64,000 bases of DNA. It comes from Enhydrobacter aerosaccus. GTDB lineage: Bacteria > Pseudomonadota > Alphaproteobacteria > Reyranellales > Reyranellaceae. Position 1 is the first letter of the stretch. Every line of letters begins with the position of its first letter. Position numbers and translations under genes: made by a program. This document shows positions 27,126 to 36,710 of the stretch, piece by piece. Location of the stretch: contig NZ_FUWJ01000003.1 in assembly GCF_900167455.1 (NCBI RefSeq), positions 62,001 to 126,000 on the forward strand. Reading direction: 5' to 3'. A model generated the notes under the pieces. That model was not told where the DNA came from, made no database searches, and was given only the letters and a program-made list of their open reading frames with translations.

Positions 27126-28105
27126 ATGACGGCTATTCCGCTCGAGGTTCGCGATCTCCGCACGACCCTGTTCACGCGACGCGGTGAGATGAAGGCCGTC
27201 GATGGACTGAGCCTTTCCGTCGGCGCCGGCGAGACAGTCGCCCTGGTTGGCGAATCCGGCTGCGGGAAATCCCTTTCCGCCCTCTCGATCATGCGGCTGT
27301 TGCCCGACCCGCCGGCGCGCATCGTGGGCGGCGAAGTGAAGCTGAACGGCCAGGACATCGTGCCGCTCGACGAGGAGGCAATGCTCGACATCCGTGGCAA
27401 GGAAATCGGCATGATCTTCCAGGACCCGATGAGCGCCCTCAATCCCGTGGTCACGATCGAGAAGCAGATCGCCGAAGTGGTCATGGCTCATAGCGGCCTC
27501 GGCCGCTTCCAGGCACGGGCCCGTGCTCACGAATTGCTGGAACAGGTCGGCATGCCCGACGCGGGGCGCCGCCTCGATGCCTATCCGCATCAGCTTTCCG
27601 GCGGCATGTGCCAGCGCGTGGTGATTGCGATGGCGATCGCCTGCCGCCCGTCCGTGCTCATCGCCGACGAGCCCACCACGGCGCTCGATGTGACGGTGCA
27701 GGCCCAGGTGCTGGCGCTGCTCAAGCGGCTGCAGGCGGAAGCGGGCATGGCCATGATCTTCATCACCCACGACCTGGGAGTGGTGGCCGAAACCGCGGAT
27801 CGCGTCGTCGTGATGTATGCCGGCCGCAAGGTCGAGGAGGCCGCCGTCGATGACCTGTTCGAGGAACCGCTTCATCCCTATACCGCCGGCCTGATCGGCG
27901 CGACGCCGGTGCCGGGAGCGACACGGGGCGACCGCCTGGCCGATATTCCCGGCATGGTGCCGGCGCTCAATGCGCTCCCCGGGGGATGCGCCTTCGCGCC
28001 GCGCTGTTCCAGGGCGATGGAGCGGTGTCGTCGGGAGAAGCCGAGTCTGACGGTACCAGTGGCCGGCCGGCTGGTCGCCTGCTTCGCGGTCGCCGGCGAA
28101 GCCGC

Positions 28106-28109
<4 letters not shown>
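27126..28109 (+). CDS. Second peptide-type ABC importer, ATPase 1 (DppD-like)
   Basis: A 327-residue ATPase with Walker [10 protein letters not shown], signature [14 protein letters not shown] (Cys instead of the common Arg after the second Gly), Walker [13 protein letters not shown] and the C-terminal F-A-P-R-C-S-R-A-M oligopeptide extension. The start is the ATG at 27126, one base after the permease stop. It is coupled by a 4-bp overlap to the second ATPase. Confidence 0.92.
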
Positions 28110-29050
<941 letters not shown>

Positions 29051-29097
29051 GTCCCCGTCTCCGCTAGGGTGCCGCCGCTTGAATCGGGGAGTGGCAG

Positions 29098-30375
29098 TTG
29101 GTCAGGCGGTGGTTTCTCGCCCTTGTTGGCGTCGGCGGCGTCGCTGTCCTGGCCTATCTGGCCGTGGCCTGGCGCCCGGCCATCGCGCCGATCGACCCTC
29201 CCGTCGCTTCGTCTTTCCCCACCGAGCTGGTAGCAAGAGGACAGGCACTGGCGAGTGCCGGTGGATGCATCGACTGTCATACCATTGGCAACGGCCCGGT
29301 CGGCGCGGGCGGCGTTCCCTTCCAGCGCAAGTTCGGCACCATTTTCTCGACGAATATCACGCCGGATCCTGAGGCTGGCATCGGGCGCTGGTCGCTGGCT
29401 GCCTTCGCGCGCGCCCTCCGCGACGGCGTGGCCCGCGATGGCAAGCACCTGTTCCCGGTCTTCCCGTTCGTCCACTTAACCAAGCTCAGCGACGCGGATG
29501 TCGGCGCGCTCTATGCCTATCTGATGACTCTGCCGCCCGTGAAGGCGCCAGCGCGTCCGAACACCATCCCGTTCCCATTGGATGTTCGCGCCCTGCAGGC
29601 GGCCTGGAAAGCGATCTATCTCGAGCCCGGCCCCTACAGACCTGACCCGACACACGACGCCGAATGGAATCGCGGCGCCTATCTGGTCGAAGGCCTCACG
29701 CATTGCGCCGACTGCCATACACCGCGCAACTTGCTCGGCGCCGAGGAGCGCGGCCACCCTTACGCCGGTGCTCTCTTCGGGATGTTGTGGGCAACGCCGC
29801 TCGACATCACGCCGTCGCCCGCGCCGTGGCGCCGATCGGAACTCGCCCATTACCTGCGGGATGGCCAGAGCGAGACGCATGGCACAGCGCTCATGGCGAT
29901 GCAGAAGGTCGTCCGCAGCCTGCGCGCCCTGCCCGACTCCGATATCGATGCCATCGCCCTCTACATGAGTGAGCTGATGACGACTCGGCCCAACCATGAG
30001 CGGGGCATTGTCAAGGCGCTCGCCTCGCCCGAGCCGCGCGACGAGGCCGAGCGCATCGGGTCGAGGGCGTATATCGCGGCCTGTGGCCGGTGCCACGAGC
30101 AACCTGGCGCCACACCGGAGGCAGCGCGCTCGCCCATCGGGCTCAGCTCGGCGCTGTGGATGCCAGTACCGAACAACCTCCTACATATCATCCTGGACGG
30201 CATCCATCGCGCAGAAGGCGTTCCCGGCCCGACGATGCCGGGCTTCCGCGACACGCTCAACGATGTCGAGATCGGCACGATTGCCCAGTACCTGCGCAAG
30301 ACGCGCACGACCCTCGAGCCGTGGGGTGAGATGCAGGTGATGGTGCCGAAGATGCGCGACGTGCCGATGCCCTAG
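29098..30375 (+). CDS. Tri-heme cytochrome c (alcohol/gluconate dehydrogenase cytochrome subunit type)
   Basis: A 425-residue cytochrome with three c-heme sites: C57-I-D-C60-H61, C203-A-D-C206-H207 and C329-G-R-C332-H333. An uncleaved or cleavable N-terminal hydrophobic helix (WFLALVGVGGVAVLAYLAVAW) anchors or exports it. This three-domain layout is typical of the membrane cytochrome subunit that passes electrons from periplasmic PQQ or flavin dehydrogenases to ubiquinone or oxidases. No dehydrogenase partner gene lies beside it. The start is a TTG at 29098 preceded by GGGGAG, since no ATG or GTG gives the membrane helix. Confidence 0.88.
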   Translation: MVRRWFLALVGVGGVAVLAYLAVAWRPAIAPIDPPVASSFPTELVARGQALASAGGCIDCHTIGNGPVGAGGVPFQRKFGTIFSTNITPDPEAGIGRWSLAAFARALRDGVARDGKHLFPVFPFVHLTKLSDADVGALYAYLMTLPPVKAPARPNTIPFPLDVRALQAAWKAIYLEPGPYRPDPTHDAEWNRGAYLVEGLTHCADCHTPRNLLGAEERGHPYAGALFGMLWATPLDITPSPAPWRRSELAHYLRDGQSETHGTALMAMQKVVRSLRALPDSDIDAIALYMSELMTTRPNHERGIVKALASPEPRDEAERIGSRAYIAACGRCHEQPGATPEAARSPIGLSSALWMPVPNNLLHIILDGIHRAEGVPGPTMPGFRDTLNDVEIGTIAQYLRKTRTTLEPWGEMQVMVPKMRDVPMP

Positions 30376-30385
30376 CGGGCACCGG

Positions 30386-31309
30386 CTAGAGTACCGAGCC
30401 GGGCTCCGTGTTCGCGCCACAAACGAGCGTCGCCAGCCGTTCGCCGGCCACGGGCCGGTAGGCACCGGACAGGAGAGCTGCGAGGCCGGTCGCACCCGCT
30501 GGCTCCGCAATGATCCGCAGCTCGTCCCACAGCGCGCGTTGGGCGGCGCGAACTGCATCGTCCGTGACCAGGATCGAATCGGCGACGAGTTTCTGCGCGA
30601 TCTCGAAATTGGGTGCGCCGATGCGGCTCGCTCCGAGCGCATCGGCCGCGATCCCGGAGATCTTCACCTCGACCGGCTGACCGGCGCGCCGCGCCTCGTA
30701 CATTGTCGGCGTGCCTTCGGTCTCCACCGCGACGACCTTCACCTTATCGCCGACGGCAGCGGCACAGCCCGCAATCAACCCGCCGCCTCCAACCGCCACG
30801 AGCAGAGTGTCGAACGGCGCCTGCTCGGCAAATTCGAGCGCCACGCTGCCAGCGCCGGCGAAAACCTCCGGATCCTCGTAGGCGTGGACGGCCAAAGCAC
30901 CCGTTTCGGCGGCGCGCTTCTCCGACGCGGCACGCGCTTCCGCATAGACCGCGCCCACCTGATGCACGACCGCGCCATAGCTCTTCAGCCGCGCCACCTT
31001 GGTTGGTGCCGAGATCGTCGGCACGAAGATTTCAGCGCGATGGCCAAGCGCTCGTGCAGCGTAGGCAACGGCGGCGCCATGGTTGCCACCCGACGCCGCG
31101 ATCACGCCGGCCTCCGGCACCTTCGAGACCAGAAGTTTGTGAAAGGCGCCGCGTCCCTTGAAGGACCCGCTCACCTGTAGCGATTCCAGCTTCAGAGCCA
31201 GCGGCTCGGCGAGGCCGAAGGTGCCTGCGGTCAGTTCGAGCGCTGGCGTACGGCGCACATGGGGCCGGATGCGGACCCAGGCCGCCTCGATATCGCGGCG
31301 AGAGATCAT
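30386..31309 (-). CDS. Threonine/serine dehydratase-like PLP enzyme
   Basis: A 307-residue fold-type II pyridoxal-phosphate enzyme. The cofactor lysine is K51 in V-S-G-S-F-K-G-R-G-A-F, and the phosphate-cup loops are ASGGNHGAAVAYAAR near residue 75 and VAVGGGGLIAGCAAA near residue 170. It should deaminate serine, threonine or a hydroxy-amino acid; it lacks the regulatory C-terminal domain of biosynthetic IlvA. It overlaps the HD-domain gene upstream by 4 bp, so the two are probably co-expressed. Convergent with the cytochrome gene, 10 bp away. Confidence 0.9.
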   Translation of the reverse strand: MISRRDIEAAWVRIRPHVRRTPALELTAGTFGLAEPLALKLESLQVSGSFKGRGAFHKLLVSKVPEAGVIAASGGNHGAAVAYAARALGHRAEIFVPTISAPTKVARLKSYGAVVHQVGAVYAEARAASEKRAAETGALAVHAYEDPEVFAGAGSVALEFAEQAPFDTLLVAVGGGGLIAGCAAAVGDKVKVVAVETEGTPTMYEARRAGQPVEVKISGIAADALGASRIGAPNFEIAQKLVADSILVTDDAVRAAQRALWDELRIIAEPAGATGLAALLSGAYRPVAGERLATLVCGANTEPGSVL

Positions 31310-31857
31310 TGCAGGCGGCAGGCCTCGACATGACGCAGGAAGTGATCGAAATCCGCGGTCGAAGCTTGCGGATCCTTGGCGCCCTCGTCGTAACGGCGCA
31401 GCCGGACTGCTTCGGCATGATGCGGAAGAGCCCGGAAATCATCGACCTCGTCTGGTGACATCAACCCGCCCTGCAGCTCCAGACTGCGCACCGAATCAGG
31501 GGCGAGCTTGGAAAAGTAATCCGCCTCGACGGTGCAAAGGTACCGCTTCGCCGCGACATGCAGGCGGACGGGCTCACTCACCTCTGGGCCGAAGCGCTGG
31601 GCCAGCCACTTGGCCCCCAGTTCCTCGTGCACGTCATCGACGCCGCGCGCGGCGGGATCCTCTCCCAGCTGATGGATCATGTGGCCGACATCGTGCAGCA
31701 GCGAAGCCAGCACGGTCGCCGGCGAAGCGCCATCGGCTTCGGCCAGCGCGGCCGCCTGCAGCGCGTGCTGTAGTTGATTGACGTCGCTCAGGCCGTAACG
31801 CCGTGTCGCACGGCCGACGAAAATCTCCAGGAGCTCCTGGCGCAGAGTATCGCTCAT
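31306..31857 (-). CDS. HD-domain protein resembling PhnZ-type phosphonate oxygenases
   Basis: A 183-residue HD-domain protein. Metal ligands are visible as H31 (QLQHALQAA), H55-D56 (L-L-H-D-V-G-H), H77 (D-D-V-H-E-E-L) and H100 (R-L-H-V-A-A-K-R-Y-L). The layout, length and motifs match the HD-domain oxygenases of phosphonate degradation (PhnZ, TIGR03276), which use a mixed-valence di-iron centre. PhnZ carries a Tyr followed three residues later by Glu ahead of the first His; here Tyr21 is kept but the Glu position is Ser24. The substrate may therefore differ. No phosphonate genes are nearby; the downstream partner is a PLP dehydratase. Confidence 0.75.
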   Translation of the reverse strand: MSDTLRQELLEIFVGRATRRYGLSDVNQLQHALQAAALAEADGASPATVLASLLHDVGHMIHQLGEDPAARGVDDVHEELGAKWLAQRFGPEVSEPVRLHVAAKRYLCTVEADYFSKLAPDSVRSLELQGGLMSPDEVDDFRALPHHAEAVRLRRYDEGAKDPQASTADFDHFLRHVEACRLQ

Positions 31858-32930
31858 ACCCTCTTCTTAGCACGAGCCGGCGGCTCGGGCTTCGATGGAA
31901 TGGTCTGCTCGTAGCCCGGAATCATCGACAGCGCCTGCTTCACAGGATCAGCCGTCCAGGCGCGTGTAACAAAATCGCCATGAAGATCGGCGCCGCCGCA
32001 AGAGACGAACGCCATCGTGCCGGGCGCCAGGCTGGGCGGCAGTGCGCTGACATACCGAATACGGCGCTTGGCGAGCATATTCTGCAGCGCTGCATTGTCG
32101 TCGCGCGTCGAGTCGGTGTAGGCACTCAACAAGAAGCCGAGCTGGCGCCGCGCTGCGGCCCAGCCTGCGAACTTGTCCTCGTCGCCGTAAAGCGAGTCCA
32201 TCAGGATCACGCCCTTCACGCGGTAGACCGCGCCTCCGCGCTCAAGCGCGTAGGCTGTCGACAGATAGCCGCCACTATAGGAGATGATCACGACCGGCGC
32301 CGCGTTGAACCGGGGGCCGGCCCGCTTGTCGCCGTAGAGCCGCATCAGTCGCTCGGCCGCTTCGTCGATGTAGGCGGCAAAATGGCCAGGCCGCCAGAAA
32401 TTGCCGGCGCTCGAATCGGCAGCGTCGACCGCGAGCTGAGGCGCCACCAGCGCCACGTTCTTTCCGGATTCCGAAACCTGGCGCGGCACTCCCTGGCGCT
32501 GCATCACATCGCGCTCGAGCGTGGCCCCCTGGCCATGCAGGAACATCACGATCAGCGACGGCAGTTCCGGGTTGAAGCCGGCCGGAAGATACAGCAGCGA
32601 GCGACGATCCGAGTAGGTCGTGTCTTCCCAGCAGATATCGCCGCGCAGGGTTGTGTGGCCGCGGCGCTTGCCGTCGCGCACATCGAGGAACGGCTTGTTG
32701 GTGCCCGGGATGAAGCCGCGATAGGGAAACGGCGAGGCATTGAAATCGACCAGCTGGGTCTTCGCCTCTTTCAAGGGCTGCAGCCCGGCGCTCGACCGAA
32801 CGGCGGGCGCCGGGGGCGCCGGCTTAGGTGCCGGACGCGCCGATTGCTTCTTGGAGGCTTGCTTGGTCGTTCGCGCGCGCGCTGCCGTGGGCAAGAGCAG
32901 AAACCCTAGCAGCAGCGCCCGGCGCTTCAC
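31854..32930 (-). CDS. Exported alpha/beta-hydrolase-like protein
   Basis: A 358-residue protein with a signal peptide (MKRRALLLGFLLLPTAARA), a low-complexity Lys/Ala/Pro stretch to about residue 50, and a hydrolase-like domain. The core shows SLIVMFLHGQGATLERDV and the candidate nucleophile elbow I-I-S-Y-S-G-G-Y-L near residue 215. A late aspartate or histidine completing a triad is plausible (GGADLHGDFV near residue 315) but not proven. Substrate unknown. It overlaps its neighbours by 4 bp on both sides, linking it to the membrane spermidine-synthase-like gene upstream and the HD gene downstream. Confidence 0.7.
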   Translation of the reverse strand: MKRRALLLGFLLLPTAARARTTKQASKKQSARPAPKPAPPAPAVRSSAGLQPLKEAKTQLVDFNASPFPYRGFIPGTNKPFLDVRDGKRRGHTTLRGDICWEDTTYSDRRSLLYLPAGFNPELPSLIVMFLHGQGATLERDVMQRQGVPRQVSESGKNVALVAPQLAVDAADSSAGNFWRPGHFAAYIDEAAERLMRLYGDKRAGPRFNAAPVVIISYSGGYLSTAYALERGGAVYRVKGVILMDSLYGDEDKFAGWAAARRQLGFLLSAYTDSTRDDNAALQNMLAKRRIRYVSALPPSLAPGTMAFVSCGGADLHGDFVTRAWTADPVKQALSMIPGYEQTIPSKPEPPARAKKRV

Positions 32931-35581
32931 GCGACCGCAAGCCGCTTCTCACTGAGCGGCTTCAGCACGGAGAAGAACGCGGGCAAGGCGACGAGATAGG
33001 CAATCGCCCCCACCAGCACCACGGCCGGCAGACCGAAACTCGTCGCCACGATCGGCACGAGGGCCGCGCCGATGACGGAGAAGCAGCCGTTCACGCCCCA
33101 GGCCCACAGGAACATATGATCCTTGCCCAGGCGCCCCAGCGCGGTCATCGCCGTGGGCATGGGGAAACCCATCAGGAAGGCCGGCGGCAGAAGCAACAGC
33201 AGGCAAAGCGCGATGCGCAGCAGATAGGGCAGCGTGCCGACCCAGTCGAGCGCGTAGTCGATGGCAAAGGCGTAGAGCGCCAGGATCGCGAAGATCGCCA
33301 GGAACACGCGCGGCATGAAGCTGCGCGCCCGCTCGAAGAAGCGCTCCGAGGCGAAGCTGCCGAGGCCGGAGAACACCAGCATGCCGGTGATCAGCACCGA
33401 GGCGGAAACGGTGGCGTTGGAGAGAGCCAGCACGAAATGGGAGATCATGCCCACTTCGACGGTGATGTAGCCTAGCCCCAGGCAGAGGAAATACACCATG
33501 GTGCCGAACTTGCCGGGATAACGGCTGAAGATCGTGCGCCAGCCGAAGATCACGGGAAAGAGCACGAGGGTGAAGGCGAAGATTGCGGCAATGCCAAGCG
33601 TCGCCCACAGCAGCAGATAACCCCACTCGTCCTGCACCAGCTCCAGGCGGTCGAGGAAATTCAGCAGATCCTTCACCTTGATATAGGCGGCGAAGTACGG
33701 CTGGTGATTGGTGAGGATGCGCGTGTCGAACACATACTGGTCCGCCACCTTGTCCCAGCCGCCATTCACCAGGAAGTACCAGGCGAGACGGCCCATCGTG
33801 GTGGCCGGAACCAGAGGCGGCGGCGGCGCGCCGTCATCCTTGGCACCGGACGCGTTGGCGAGTTCCGGCGGCGGCTTGTCGTGCGGCTCGTCGCTGGCCG
33901 CCTTGTCCGACGGCGCCGTCGGATCGGCCGGCGGTCCGGCATAGAAGAACTGGTCGCGGTAATCCTGCAGGATCTGGGAAAGCCCGGCCGTATCGATCTG
34001 GATACCCGGATAGTAGATCTCGTCGAACGACATCGCCTTGGTGTGCTCGTTGAGCTTGGCGATATCCTCCGGCGTGAACCCGCCGCGCTTGTAGAGCACC
34101 GTCGAGGTCGAGAGATAGGCGGCCGCGACGTAGAAGTTCTTGGCGACGTCCTGGCCTTCGATCTCACGCGCCGCCGCTACCATGGTCGCGTAGAGCTTGA
34201 GCACCGACTTGGGCGGTTCTTCCTTGTTCCAGAGCGTGACCGACAGGATGCCGCCGGGCTTCAAGGCCCGCATATAGGCGGCCATCGCCTCGCGGGTGTA
34301 GGAGTACTTCTCCACGATCGCGAAGCCGCCCGGGCTCGACAAGCCCGCCGAATCGGCCAGCGAGAGGTCGATGACGTCGTAGTGGTTCTTGGTGTGCGCG
34401 AGGTAGAGGCGGCCGTCGTAATCGACGACCGTCACTTTCGGATTGTTGAGGATATCGCCGGTGAAGGCGCGCAGTCCCTTGTCCTCGCGGAATGCCGTCA
34501 GGATGGCCGGATTACCCTCAGCCACCGTCACGTGCTCGGACCCTTCCTTCAGCGCCACCGCCGTCGAGATGCCGCCGCCGAACTGGACCACGAACGTGTC
34601 GGGCTTCTGCTTCAGCACATAGGGATAGTACATCGGCAGGTAGCGGAAATAGGCGACCTCGTCCTGCGTCAGGTCCTTGATAATGCCCGACGGTCCGTCC
34701 GAATCGATATACAGACCGAGATAGGCGTTCTCCGGCATCGTCTTCAGGTTGAAGGCGGCGTTGTCAGAGAGACCCGGCGCGAAATGCAGGTACGAGCTCG
34801 AATAGACCTCCATGTAGCCGAACGGCGAGGCGCGCTCGTAGGTCCGCTGGTTGTCCGGGAACTTGCGGGCATAGGCGACGCCCTTGTAGTCCGACACGGC
34901 GAGCTTGGGGATGCCAAGCGCATCCGGCAGCAGATAGTGAGCGCCGGCCGACAGCACGGCCACGACCACGATGGCGACGAGGCCGCCACGATCGCGCATC
35001 GACACGAACCACAGCAGGCCGCCGGCCAGCCACAGCAGCAGCGGCGCCATGATCAGGTTCTCGGGATTGAAGACGTACATGGCCAGCAGCACGGATAGAC
35101 CGCACAGGCCCGAGCCCGCCATGTCGGCGAAGTAGACGCGATTGAACGTCTTCTTCGCCTTCAGGAAGACGACACCGAGATAGAGCGCGCCGGCCAGGAA
35201 CGGCAGGAAGTAGAGAACGAAGTTGGCCAGCAGACGCCACTTCTGCATCGGATCGGACAACAGGAAGATGGCGTTGAACGGCACCTGCTGGGCAGCGAGG
35301 TTGCAGGCCACCATCAACGGACCGAACGCCAGCAGCGCGACCTTGACCGCGCCCAGCCAGCGCCGCTCGAACCAGCCCTTGCCCACGCACATCACGGCCG
35401 AGGTCAGGCCGAAGCCGAACATGGCCAGGCTCACGACCAGCGAGCCGAAATGGGCCCAGCTGCCGACCGAGAAGACGCGCATGATGCCGATTTGCAGCGC
35501 GATGATGCTGCCGGCCACCAGTCCGACGGAGAGATAGAAAGAGAGAGGCGGCCGATTGTCGAGATCGACGGAGACGGTCAA
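32927..35581 (-). CDS. Large membrane protein with spermidine-synthase-like methyltransferase domain
   Basis: An 884-residue polytopic protein. Several hydrophobic helices occupy about residues 15-215. A soluble spermidine-synthase/Rossmann-like domain follows with a degenerate SAM-type loop (VVQFGGGISTAVAL near residue 335) and V-T-V-V-D-Y-D-G-R. A Pro/Asp-rich linker near residue 580-610 leads to another block of seven or so helices (about 655-880). The organisation matches fused MFS/spermidine-synthase-like proteins, whose function is mostly unknown; the polyamine-type active site is not convincingly conserved. Start is TTG at 35579-35581 with AGGAG eight bases upstream. A terminator separates it from the methyltransferase gene upstream. 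Confidence 0.75.
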   Translation of the reverse strand: MTVSVDLDNRPPLSFYLSVGLVAGSIIALQIGIMRVFSVGSWAHFGSLVVSLAMFGFGLTSAVMCVGKGWFERRWLGAVKVALLAFGPLMVACNLAAQQVPFNAIFLLSDPMQKWRLLANFVLYFLPFLAGALYLGVVFLKAKKTFNRVYFADMAGSGLCGLSVLLAMYVFNPENLIMAPLLLWLAGGLLWFVSMRDRGGLVAIVVVAVLSAGAHYLLPDALGIPKLAVSDYKGVAYARKFPDNQRTYERASPFGYMEVYSSSYLHFAPGLSDNAAFNLKTMPENAYLGLYIDSDGPSGIIKDLTQDEVAYFRYLPMYYPYVLKQKPDTFVVQFGGGISTAVALKEGSEHVTVAEGNPAILTAFREDKGLRAFTGDILNNPKVTVVDYDGRLYLAHTKNHYDVIDLSLADSAGLSSPGGFAIVEKYSYTREAMAAYMRALKPGGILSVTLWNKEEPPKSVLKLYATMVAAAREIEGQDVAKNFYVAAAYLSTSTVLYKRGGFTPEDIAKLNEHTKAMSFDEIYYPGIQIDTAGLSQILQDYRDQFFYAGPPADPTAPSDKAASDEPHDKPPPELANASGAKDDGAPPPPLVPATTMGRLAWYFLVNGGWDKVADQYVFDTRILTNHQPYFAAYIKVKDLLNFLDRLELVQDEWGYLLLWATLGIAAIFAFTLVLFPVIFGWRTIFSRYPGKFGTMVYFLCLGLGYITVEVGMISHFVLALSNATVSASVLITGMLVFSGLGSFASERFFERARSFMPRVFLAIFAILALYAFAIDYALDWVGTLPYLLRIALCLLLLLPPAFLMGFPMPTAMTALGRLGKDHMFLWAWGVNGCFSVIGAALVPIVATSFGLPAVVLVGAIAYLVALPAFFSVLKPLSEKRLAVA

Positions 35582-35628
35582 GTCCTGGGCTCCTGCTGGG
35601 GCGCGCTACGGCGATGCGCGATGACGAT

Positions 35629-35656
35629 GAAAAAGACGCGCGACCGAGGTCGCGCG
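35629..35656 (-). terminator. Intrinsic terminator after the Tat-exported methyltransferase gene
   Basis: A 9-bp GC-rich stem (CGCGCGACC / GGTCGCGCG, 35637-35656) with a tight loop. On the minus strand it is followed by TCTTTTTCATC. It lies 15 bp past the stop at 35672 and should end that transcript, making the downstream membrane-protein operon separately initiated or read-through dependent. Confidence 0.85.
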
Positions 35657-35671
35657 CCCCCAGCAATGGGT

Positions 35672-36553
35672 TTAGCGGTTGTGCGTGCCGACGATCTTGT
35701 CGCCTTCGAGCTTGGTGAAGGGCACGAACGGCACGATCTTGCCGCCGTAGATGTCCTCACGCGTCGTCGTGATCGACCCGTCGGCGCCCTGGATCTTGGC
35801 CACCTTGAGCACCCGCTGGGCGCCCGGGGGGCCAACCGGGATGACCATGAGACCGCCGGACTTCAGCTGCTGCAGGAGCGGCGGCGGCACGTGATCGATA
35901 CCGCAGGTCACGATGATCTTGTCGAAGGGCGCCGCCTCTTCCCAGCCATAGTAGCCGTCGGCGTTCTTGCTCTTGATGTGCTGGTACTCGGTGTAGCCCT
36001 TGTCGATCAGCTTGTCGTAGAGCGCGCGGGTGCGCTCGGCGAGCGGCTTGATGATCTCGATCGTGTAGGCGTTCTCGGTCAGGTTGGCGACATAGGCCGA
36101 TTGCACGCCCGAGCCGGTGCCGATCTCCAGCACCTTGTCCGTACGCTGGATCTCGAGGACGTTGGTCATGCGGCCTTGCAGATGCGGGCCGGACATGGTC
36201 ACGCCATACCCGATATCGAGGAAGTTGTGCTCGTAGGCGCGCTTGTGGATCGCCGGATTGACCGAGGCGAATTCCTCGCGCGGGGTCAGCAGGAAGGCGC
36301 GGATCGTCGCCGCACTCCAGATGTCTTTGTTCTTGAGCAGCGCCTGGAAGCGGTCCCAGCGCTGGCCGAGGAAGAACGGATCCTCGCCGCGAGCCTTGCC
36401 CCATTCGATGAAATGCTCGCGGGTATCGGTCGGGGGATTGAGATCCCAGCTGTAGGGTTTGATGGTGGCAGCCGACGCTGGCGAAACCCAGCCCGCTGCG
36501 ACGCTGGAAGCGGCCAGGGCCGCCGTACCGGAGACGAAGTCGCGTCTCTTCAA
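35672..36553 (-). CDS. Tat-exported protein-L-isoaspartate O-methyltransferase-like protein
   Basis: A 293-residue protein whose C-terminal two thirds match Pcm (PIMT). The SAM loop is VLEIGTGSGVQSAYVA, and PFDKIIVTCGIDHVPPPLLQQLKSGGLMVIPVG follows. PIMT methylates isoaspartyl residues in aged proteins and is normally cytoplasmic. Here the N-terminus is a clear twin-arginine signal (K-R-R-D-F-V-S-G-T-A-A-L-A-A) with cleavage likely after S-P-A-S-A-A. A spacer of about 90 residues precedes the catalytic core. Start is a TTG at 36551-36553 because AAGGAGGA sits just upstream and the Tat signal then begins at residue 1; an upstream in-frame start at 36604 would put 17 extra residues before it. 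Confidence 0.85.
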   Translation of the reverse strand: MKRRDFVSGTAALAASSVAAGWVSPASAATIKPYSWDLNPPTDTREHFIEWGKARGEDPFFLGQRWDRFQALLKNKDIWSAATIRAFLLTPREEFASVNPAIHKRAYEHNFLDIGYGVTMSGPHLQGRMTNVLEIQRTDKVLEIGTGSGVQSAYVANLTENAYTIEIIKPLAERTRALYDKLIDKGYTEYQHIKSKNADGYYGWEEAAPFDKIIVTCGIDHVPPPLLQQLKSGGLMVIPVGPPGAQRVLKVAKIQGADGSITTTREDIYGGKIVPFVPFTKLEGDKIVGTHNR

Positions 36554-36710
36554 GATGTCCTCCTTGGCGCGGGCCCCGCGACGAGGGGAAAGGGGCAGCC
36601 GCACGGCGACTAGATACGGGAATTGTGGCAGATTTGCCAGTGCGGTTCCTACGCGTCAGACTGTCCCGCGATAGTCGCTCGATGAGACTGCGGCGGCCCG
36701 ATCGGGAGCG

